A stretch of 64,000 bases of DNA, taken from NCBI GenBank assembly GCA_030374765.1, contig JARGXX010000111.1:1178001-1242000 (forward strand). The letters are read 5' to 3'. Both the position numbers and the translations under genes were made by a program. The stretch is from Agarophyton chilense. Taxonomy: Eukaryota > Rhodophyta > Florideophyceae > Gracilariales > Gracilariaceae. This document shows, in pieces, positions 56,546 to 64,000 of the stretch (its first letter is position 1; every line of letters begins with the position of its first letter). The notes under the pieces are model-generated. The model had not been told where the DNA came from. It ran no database searches and saw only the letters and a list, made by a program, of their open reading frames with translations.

Positions 56546-56957
56546 ATAATGGCGGAGACACGCGCAACGACCGAAATTCATGCATCCTTTCAGAGAGGCC
56601 GCTTTAGCGTTTCTCGTGCCTGTCTTGACTTTGCCATCGCGATTCTATAAAGTGTTCAGGTCCGTTTAATCTGCACTTTACGTCGTTAAAATGCGCGCCA
56701 TTTCTTCATTCAAATGCGACAGACAAGATCTCATGAGGGGAATAGATAACGAAATGGATGGAGCTTTACAATTGGTAAGTCGCGGAACAAGTCGGGTTTG
56801 GTGCGGATATCGTTAAAAAACTATTCAAATTACTGTGTTCAGAATCTGAACTTCAGATTACGAGAAGTCCAAATTAGGGAAAGCTACGTTACCCAACATG
56901 GGTTCATGCCTAACAAAAGACATACCCTCAAAAAGAGAATTTCAAATTCAGTTCATG

Positions 56958-57390
56958 GCAAATTCAAACTGAAGTATTCACAATTTGTTTGGTCTGACAA
57001 ACGATGTAGTTCCAGAGATTCGGAAGTCGTTTCTTTCTCCCAATGGTAACTGGTAGATTTATGTAATACAGACCTTCTCCTTAGAAATATAAGGGTCACA
57101 AGAACAAACTTTTACCCATGGACTGCATTGCATAATAGTAAGGGGATTTTGTACTTTAAAAAGGACTTGACGCAACAGAAAGCGTACATTTTCGATGGAC
57201 AAGAGGCGTCACTGAAGATCTCAATTTGTTCGGTGGGTTCATATGTGAAGATCGGTATATTCGAGGCTCGAACTGTTAAGTTGCGTGAAAACCAGAGCAC
57301 GACAAGAGGGAAAGCCGTAGAAAAGCGATCTGCAAGAGTATTAATCGTCGCTAAGAACACCTTACCGTTCTGTTGGCAGTGACACGAAAT
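56958..57390 (-). repeat. Right arm of the inverted duplication
   Basis: Inverted partner of 55145-55557. The minus frame at 57112-57411 is open for 99 codons (VFLATINTLADRFSTAFPLV, then TYEPTEQIEIFSDAS) and is the better-kept copy. Confidence 0.65.
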
Positions 57391-57611
57391 GAGGTGTTCT
57401 ATCACGGACATCTCCTATGAGAGTCATTTTCGTATGTAGGAATTAAGGGAACCATTTCCTGACAAGTGGGGATATCTACTAAAAAGAAAGACCTTAGGGG
57501 ATCTCACCGCCATGAACGCAATTTCGGTGAAGGATGCCCTTCCATAACATGATAAAGTCCCTCTGAAACACGCCCATGTCATTCCAGCTTTGCAATCCAC
57601 TAAATCACGAG

Positions 57612-57619
57612 TATATAAA
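57612..57619 (+). promoter_or_regulatory. TATA-like box upstream of the GTPase gene
   Basis: TATATAAA 117 bp before the ATG at 57736. A pyrimidine-rich run ending TTCTTGGCAG just before the ATG could also be a 3' splice site of an upstream intron. Confidence 0.35.
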
Positions 57620-57735
57620 CTTCAAATGCCTGTCATGGTGCTGTGAACATTGAAAGTTAACGTAGCTCTGGTGCTAACGACCTCCCTCCTTTTCTTTCTT
57701 GTTTATCATCCTTACAATTCTTGGCAGAAGCTCAC

Positions 57736-59640
57736 ATGGAAGTGGCTGGTATCATAGACGTTGTCGGATTCCTCGCAGAATTCATCTCGGTTGTCCAGTT
57801 CTTTGAGGGTCCGGAAGAGACAATAAATGCTGCTTATGGCCTTCTACAGGACACCCATGAAGACATTGAGTCCTTGAAGGAAAGAATAAATCGTCAGAGC
57901 GATACCATAAAGAGCATGATAACCACAGGCGTGATAATCGAGGTTCGTTCGCGCCTGAAAGCAACCCATATTCCGTCAGCAAATCTAGAACTTCTTATTA
58001 AGCTTTTATTGGCTATCAAGGACTTCGCATCGAATGTCGTCTTCGCATTGGTGGTCAAATATCCAGGTTTCAGGGTCAACGCTACCCTTGGAGTGGCGGG
58101 AATGTCATCAGATCGTATTGAAGACCTTGTGGAGAACTTTGATGGAATGTACGTAAGTCTTCAAGAAGTCCGAGAAGTCAAAACGTGTTTCGTGAATGTA
58201 AGGATTCGTGGAAAGTACGAACGCAGAGTTGAAAACTTTTGCTCCGCCGCTCTTTCAGCCATTGCCACTGAAGTCTTCGGTTTTCCCGCGCAAGTTTCTC
58301 CCCAAAATGAGATGGAATTTCCAATTGCACCAGCAGGAAATCAAACGTTTGTTCTCCTTCGCCCCGAAGTAAGTGATGACAGTGTGGAGGTCGAATTTGA
58401 CCAGAATCGACGAAAATTTATTGTGGGAAATACCAGGTCTGGAAAGTCAACAGTTGGGAATGCTCTTCTGGAAAAGGGGTTGTTTGAAGTCTTGAAGGGA
58501 ATGACGGGCACCATGCAATTGAAAGCGGGACATAGAACTGATGTGGTGAATCATGAAAGCTGGCGCACGGATTTATACGACATACCTGGTTTGAATGACA
58601 AGGATGGACTAGATGTATGGTACGAAGCGGCAATAGAGGACCACATCAAGATTCTACAACAAATAAGCTCATTGGTAATGACTGTGAACGTAGATGGAGG
58701 CATTTCAAGAGCCACTTTCGTGTCACTAGACATGTACAAGAAGCTGTTTGGGGAGGACATGGCTTCTATGCTTATTCTCGTTCTAACCGTGAATGAGCCT
58801 GCTAGTGAGTATGAGCTCGAAGCGACGAAGAACAACAACTGGCCAACTATCCGTAGGCTCGATCATCGCATAAGAAAGGAGCATGTGTTTTGCGTAAGCC
58901 TTCACGATTTAAGGCAGCAACATGACTGCCCTTCTCGTACAATTGTGGAACTAATTAGAACTATGTGTAGGGCGATGCCGATGAGCCTCATCACATCTCT
59001 TGCAACAAGATACAAGGAGATAAGGGACGCATTGAAACAGAGAGAGGGCAATGTAGAAGCTGAGGTGCAGACGCTTGTGGATGACGGCTGGCAAGCATAT
59101 GACAATCTTACAGAAAGCTTCGAGAGACAGGAATACGTCAAACTCACGGATGACGAAAGTGGACTGTTCGACGGTTTTGTGATGAAGTGTACCAGTGAGG
59201 ATGATCAGCTGCTTGCTTTCATTACACTTGGATTGGTGAACAATATACGCAAAACTGCGATTCATGTACAGCATGAGGGAATTATGGCTGATACGATTTG
59301 GAGTGATTTTCTCTCGGAGAATCGGTGGAATAGGAAGAACTGTACATTGATGCGTAGGTTTGGAGATCATGTTTCTGCGAACGGAATGGCGGTGCTTGTT
59401 AGAGATGCTGGGGTATCATACAAGGGAACACTCCATGTGCAGAGTTACTTCGTTAGCATGTTCAACCCAGTCAGCTATTCTCATGAACAACTAGCCTCGT
59501 ACCTCACTGAAATATTGAAAGGAAATGAAGATGAAATGGCACCAGAAGTTGTGGACAGTTTGAGGAAAATGGCTATTCCGAGGCGCATTGTTGCCAAACT
59601 GCGCGGCAGGCGGGAGGCAACAAAGAAAAGCAAGAAATGA
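57736..59640 (+). CDS. AIG1/GIMAP-like GTPase with N-terminal helical domain
   Basis: The first ATG of the frame is at 57736, giving 634 residues (the frame itself is open from 57721; numbering here is from 57721). Residues 1-225 are helical, with LKERI-type heptads near 50-65 and an apolar stretch at 90-112, and match no family I know. The GTPase part starts with P-loop VGNTRSGKST (236-244), then GMTGTMQ (switch I Thr), and DIPGLND (287-293) as G3. The order GNxxSGKSxxGNALL...T...DxPGL.D is that of AIG1/GIMAP and Toc34-type septin-like GTPases. The G4 box is atypical: LTVNEP at 355-360 without NKxD. A helical tail ends in basic RRKK-type sequence (KLRGRREATKKSKK). No transmembrane anchor is obvious. 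GIMAP/AIG1 proteins act in immune and membrane-associated processes; a role in defence is inference only. Confidence 0.82.
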   Translation: MEVAGIIDVVGFLAEFISVVQFFEGPEETINAAYGLLQDTHEDIESLKERINRQSDTIKSMITTGVIIEVRSRLKATHIPSANLELLIKLLLAIKDFASNVVFALVVKYPGFRVNATLGVAGMSSDRIEDLVENFDGMYVSLQEVREVKTCFVNVRIRGKYERRVENFCSAALSAIATEVFGFPAQVSPQNEMEFPIAPAGNQTFVLLRPEVSDDSVEVEFDQNRRKFIVGNTRSGKSTVGNALLEKGLFEVLKGMTGTMQLKAGHRTDVVNHESWRTDLYDIPGLNDKDGLDVWYEAAIEDHIKILQQISSLVMTVNVDGGISRATFVSLDMYKKLFGEDMASMLILVLTVNEPASEYELEATKNNNWPTIRRLDHRIRKEHVFCVSLHDLRQQHDCPSRTIVELIRTMCRAMPMSLITSLATRYKEIRDALKQREGNVEAEVQTLVDDGWQAYDNLTESFERQEYVKLTDDESGLFDGFVMKCTSEDDQLLAFITLGLVNNIRKTAIHVQHEGIMADTIWSDFLSENRWNRKNCTLMRRFGDHVSANGMAVLVRDAGVSYKGTLHVQSYFVSMFNPVSYSHEQLASYLTEILKGNEDEMAPEVVDSLRKMAIPRRIVAKLRGRREATKKSKK

Positions 59641-61598
59641 AGCTCCAAGAAAGAGTTTAGAGACAGACCGTACCGGTCGGTCTACCTTTTCATGAAAAAA
59701 AAATTATTTTTTTCTACCATTCTCTATACCAGAGCTTTTCATAGCACAATTTGCACAAAAAAGTCGCAAGGCTTCTGCAGAAGGTTTTTTTTTCCTGTTT
59801 TGTAAATCTGCTTCATCTTCAAGGAGACTAGTGTCTATACGACCACTGGCCTCATATGAGGCCAAAATTACACCATCGATAATTTTTGTAAACTTTGTCA
59901 AATTCCTTAAAGTTTTGTGCCTAGACGTTGTCAACACTCTCTTCTTCTCTGGCGTCAATCTCAAAGATCACAAACGATCGTCCATAACCTGTTAATAACA
60001 TCATCTTTACTTCATTCTTCCATAATTTATTAAATATGTAATCATCTATAGATCCCTGTCGTGTGGTGAGAAACAGAGTAGACACCCGCGCACATCTCAT
60101 CACATCAGAAAGAAACTGTTAATGATTATTTGGCACACAATGGAACACAAAACTGTTCAGCAAACGTGTTACGAAAGTGGACGTTGTTGTCAAAACTAAT
60201 CGTAGACACACTTTTCTCACTATAAAATTCGAGCTACCTACTCGCAAGAAAGAATGAACTCTCAAACTTTGCAATGTGAAAGCCGGAAATCATGTCACGG
60301 TTCAGGATACTGATCAAAAACACATCAATTCCAAAATGGATATAAATTGTGCTGCTATTACTATTGAAGTTTCAAACAATTAAGAGCAGCATACTGTAGC
60401 ATTCTGGATTCACCATAGTTTCACCGATCAAAAGACTACGAAGTCGCGATAAGGCATACATAAGCTATTGATTGTGCTATACTCGATTATGAAAAACTAT
60501 GAGAAGAATTGCTTAATGGAAAGATTGGGACAGGAGAGATTTAATTAGGAAGTACTGTATTTAGTGTACACTGTAAGGTCCTATCACCAAATATTTTATT
60601 TGGTATTATTAAGATAATTATGTAGTGGCTTGCCACGTGTATGCCTTACTGTGCAGTACTTGCTTTGCCTCTTGGCACATTTAAGGGCGCAAGGCCCAGG
60701 TGAGGACGGCGAAGGCCAACCACCAACCAAACTAAGCACCATCTTGGTGAGTCCTGAAAATCTTAAAGGGATTTACCACAAAGTGGCACCTATAGTATCA
60801 GTTCTTAACCGTTCTGAGCGATATCTCTTGTTACGGGGATACCCTTTACTGTTGCACGTTTACCGCTCTTTTTTTACAGCTTTCTGTGTGTGTGTGTGTG
60901 TTGTTTTCTCTACTGTCACATGGTTATTTGTGTTTTCAAAAGGGTTGTCGAGCCGATCTCGTGTGCATTACGTACCGCCGCATCTGGACATCGGCCTTGT
61001 GAATACACGTATTTTCCCCATTGTTCAGGCCCACCTGGCCGCTTTCCGCAAACTATCTTCTTATCTAAGAACTGTCGCTCGCAAGACGACACCCGCTCTT
61101 CGCGGGTATTTATGTGGATACCCACTGCACCGAGACCTCTATAGTCTTCAGTGGAATACCACACACACTGTCACGGATGGCCATCACAGTCACACAATGA
61201 ATCCGTTGAGCCCTTCTACTGTGATAAACGGTGACACGCAAAACAGCTTTGCAGATTTTTATTCGACGAAATGAACAACAGAAAATATATCTTTGACTCT
61301 GAATGGTCCAGTGCAAATGCATCAATAAAAAGTGACTGGACCTGTTGAACATTCTATCTTCGCCATAGATGCACCCTCGGGACTTCCTTCATACGATTTC
61401 TTCATGTAGGTGTTTCCTGCAGCTCATCTGGAAAGAATAATTCGATCTACTAACTCTCGGCTAGAAGGAAGAGGCTTAAAGCAGACTACCAGAGGTGAAA
61501 ATTTGAAGTGTTTTGGATTGATGGTGTTAATCACACGCTTTGAGTTTTCAAATTGAAGATGTCGTACAATCACCTCTGGGGTATGCTACTGTCTTATC
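59641..61598. other. Region without a supported gene
   Basis: AT-rich up to 60.6 kb. Directly after the GTPase stop there is a small palindrome AGACCG-TACCGGT-CGGTCT (about 59666-59684) followed by an A-run and T-run that may belong to the transcript end. ACCAAATATTTTATTTGGT near 60587 is a further short hairpin. A (GT)n run lies near 60888-60900. Confidence 0.4.
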
Positions 61599-62040
61599 TT
61601 GGGAGCGTGGGGACGCTCAACCTCAGAAGGTAGACGTAGTAAACCTCGATGGTAACAGGGCACCGTGAAAACCCGCAGGGGCAAACGGCGGGGCAACTAG
61701 CCTATACCGTGTAGGTGAACGATGGAAGGCGTCGACGCGCAGGAAAACCTGTGTGGTAGTTGAGAAACGATGAACCAAGAGGTATAGTCGTGACCCAAGT
61801 GGTGCCTGTCTTTATCAGATTAGGATAGGGGAGTTGCAGTTCCCTATATCCAGTGGACTGCCCTCTCTAGATCACCCGGGAGGTGCCAGCAAGGCACGGT
61901 CTCTGACCTAGTGTCAGAGACCTGGCCGGCACTGGTTACAGTGCCAGGTGGCCACTTTACTACTGTACTAAAATAAATATAATTACAATTACAAGTACTT
62001 ACAATTACTCAACCAGAACGTACATGTCAACACTACAAGT
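61599..62040 (+). repeat. LTR-like sequence with two stem-loops
   Basis: GC-rich, non-coding, then TACTAAAATAAATATAATT and an end CAACACTACA, looking like the R/U5 part of an LTR. Stems: GTCTCTGAC/GTCAGAGAC (61899-61921) and GGCACTG/CAGTGCC (61928-61945). No partner copy or target duplication in this window. Confidence 0.3.
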
Positions 62041-62207
62041 GGCTGACAACACCTAGATGGTAGCTCGCCCGGAGCTGAATGGCCGATGATCCCTCGCATC
62101 CATCACCTACAGGGTCAGTGTAGTATAATGACAACCTTAAAGGTCAGACCTTCTGCCACTATACGACAGAAGATCACTTTGGTCTAAAGACACGATTTCT
62201 AAATACA

Positions 62208-64000
62208 TTGAATCTCCCCAGCTCAGAAAGATCATGTCACAAAATCGATTTGAACATAAACGGCAATTTATTGTTTTTAGTGGCTCTGAAAACGATCAAG
62301 AATCAGAAGAATGCAAGTGGTCACGCGTCACGCGTTTCTGAGTTTGTGAAAGCTATAAATGACCATCGGAAAGCGTTCGTAACTCTGTCACACACTTTGT
62401 GCGTGGAAGAAAGTGTGTCACGTTGGTGTGGACTTGGAGGGGAATTGATTGAAATTGGACTTCCCCACTCACTGCTCCTGATCAGAAATCTGAAAATGGT
62501 TGTGAATGTAGAGCAACGCCCAGTTAGGGGATACTTGAAGATGCAACTCATAGAATGAGGGTTGAACCCTCCGAGGGTTTTGACTATGATCCCCTCTAAG
62601 GTGTGCTGAGGTGGCACGGTTTTCTGGTTAGAGTTCGCCTGTGAAGAAAGGATTCGGATGGCCCATGGCTGGATTGGCCCCGTGGTACACGGGGCTTAAT
62701 TTCGGCACCGATTTTCGGATATTTGTTAGAACGTTGGACTTTTGGGCCCTGACAGTGGGATCTCCACGTGTATGGCCCTGAGCAGGTGTGCACTGCTGTA
62801 ATTAGTAGAGTTTAGTTAGCGGGCCCTACTTAGGGAGACGAGATCTCACAGTCCGAAGCTCAGAGTAAATGGAAACCAAGGTTGGTCTTCCATACCTTTA
62901 GAGGTTCTTCGTCGCCATCGTTTCGGCCTTACAACCCGGAACGGGCTCTGGTTAGCAACGCCTGCGTAGGGACACGACTCCACTTGGAGAGTGCCCACGT
63001 TTGGGTTCCGTGCAACCACCCCCTTGGAACCGCTCAGACGACCTGCGTGCACGATACCCCGTGGGGGTTCTGCTTACTTGTTGCATGCTTTTTGTGTTTC
63101 CTTTCGAGGACAGGTTTTCGCCCCTGTATTGGGTTTCTTTTGTTGTTTTGCCCCTTTTCTGGTTCTCGGGTCCGGTGCCTGTCAGTGCCCGACCCTCGCC
63201 CCGTTTTTCCTCTTCGCCGGATTTTCCCCCAATCTTTGGGATACCCATACCCATTCCCGACCCAACGGTTTCTACCCCTCACTTCCGTCGGTACTGCCGG
63301 AATCCCCCGTGGGAGTTACACCCCACACTACGGGTGGAACGGAGGGCTCTGTCTCTGAGTCTGCCTCCCCCAGGGAGCAAGGCTTCGAACAACTTGAGAG
63401 CACTTCCCGTCGCCGGGTTTTGCTCCACAGTGAATTTAAGACAGAGTGTTCTGGAAGGATTGGAACTATTCTCAAAATAGAAATCAAGATGGGAGCTACG
63501 TAACTAGATGTACCTTTGAATCAGAACATGCGCATGGAACAGCTGTTATAATGAGACGCGTTGAAAATTGGTTCGCATCTGATCGAATAGTTTGTGCCGA
63601 TTCATATTTTTCATCTGTTGAAACAGCTGAAGAACTATTAAAACGTGAAGTACGAATTATTGGGGTTTTAAAAACAGCCACTAGAAGGTTACATATGAAA
63701 TATCTTTCCGAACTTACGATGACGGCACGAGCCAGGCACATGTCAATGGTCTCGAAACTGCCTGAATTGGATCGAAAGATGGAGGAAAACTGATGAAAAA
63801 ACAAAGAAAATTCCGCTTTCCATTTCTATTCCAGAGGTTTTCAAGGAGAACTATTCTTTTTATTCAAGAAGTGATGGGCATAACAGGTCACGTCAAGATG
63901 ATCTGAATATGGAAAAGAAGATTGAAGTTAAAGAATGGTCTTTTAGATTGAATACTTCTTTTCTGGCTGTTTTGGTGGTAAATGCTTCGAATCATTACAA
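62208..64000 (+). pseudogene. PiggyBac-like transposase split by a solo LTR, runs off the window
   Basis: Left part: HTLCVEESVSRWCGLGGE and IEIGLPHSLLLIRN (62390-62500), the PiggyBac-type catalytic-core pattern with DESMSRWxGLGG (first acidic D here read as E). After the 923-bp insert the frame resumes with FKTECSGRIGTILKIEIK and, shifted, RVENWFASDRIVCADSYFSS, then IGVLKTATRRLHMKYLSEL. A stop at 63791 follows. DGHNRSRQDDLNMEKK and VKEWSFRLNTSFLAVLVV (63873-64000) show it continues past the window. It is inactive through the insertion, stop and shifts. Confidence 0.8.
62507..63429. mobile_element. Solo LTR (family S), second copy, TSD GTGAA
   Basis: 923 bp, inverted relative to 270-1184 and about 95% alike in the stretches compared by eye. 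Start TGTAGAGCAACG, end TTTTGCTCCACA. GTGAA at 62502-62506 and 63430-63434. It lies inside the transposase gene. Confidence 0.9.

Noticed and set aside
60630-61274. Open frame of 214 codons on the plus strand
   Set aside because: It has no early ATG start, contains a GT microsatellite read as CVCVCV, and shows no domain.
1-64000. Bacterial-type systems (CRISPR array, operons, phage genes) and rRNA genes
   Set aside because: None seen; the repeats are transposon LTRs or inverted repeats, and the gene types are eukaryotic.

Overview
This is a transposon graveyard from a nuclear eukaryotic genome. It shows LTR retrotransposons of both the Ty3 (chromovirus) and Ty1/copia classes, cut-and-paste transposon remnants (Tc1/mariner, PiggyBac-like, tnp2-like), TATA-like boxes, and only two convincing intact non-transposon genes, both uninterrupted by introns as far as visible. 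There are no rRNA genes, operons or CRISPR arrays. The PiggyBac-like proteins have the form common in oomycetes and other protists. The repeat load with single-exon genes would fit a repeat-rich alga such as a florideophyte red alga, or an oomycete. This placement is inference only.

Layout. 1-11151: a decayed minus-strand chromovirus (gag, PR, RT, RNase H, IN, chromodomain). Its left LTR is split by a 915-bp solo LTR with a perfect 5-bp target duplication. Between its chromodomain and 3' LTR lies a long, decayed gene on the opposite strand. 11.2-14.4 kb: unrecognised minus-strand ORF debris, then a tnp2-like transposase pseudogene. 16.1-31.8 kb: one old minus-strand copia element (here called F) that has received three later insertions: copia element B (17584-22355), copia element D (23757-28531, target duplication TTTAA) and a Tc1/mariner copy (about 30112-31351). 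32.3 kb: an intact CAP-domain gene. 37.2-44 kb: GC-rich gag-like and LTR-like pieces around an AT-rich decayed copia element (G). 44.8-45.2 kb: tail of a PiggyBac-like transposase.

46101-51180 is a complete, very young copia element (C). Its 268-bp LTRs differ at one position by eye, it has target duplication TCATC, and it carries one open polyprotein of about 1,500 residues. 51.3-57.7 kb: gag remnant, inverted-repeat elements, a D-family solo LTR, and an inverted duplication of about 0.4 kb. 57736-59640: an intact AIG1/GIMAP-like GTPase. 61.6-64 kb: LTR-like sequence, then a PiggyBac-like transposase split by a second copy of the solo LTR family seen at the left edge.

Most notable points: (1) four different copia elements (B, C, D, F) carry the same primer-binding site, complementary to the anticodon arm of initiator tRNA-Met, and in B and C the gag start codon is the AUG inside that site; (2) B and C carry a Tudor-like segment between integrase and RT, an analogue of the chromodomain of the Ty3 element; (3) the intact RT of C reads IVDD where YVDD is expected; (4) the chromovirus carries an antisense gene.
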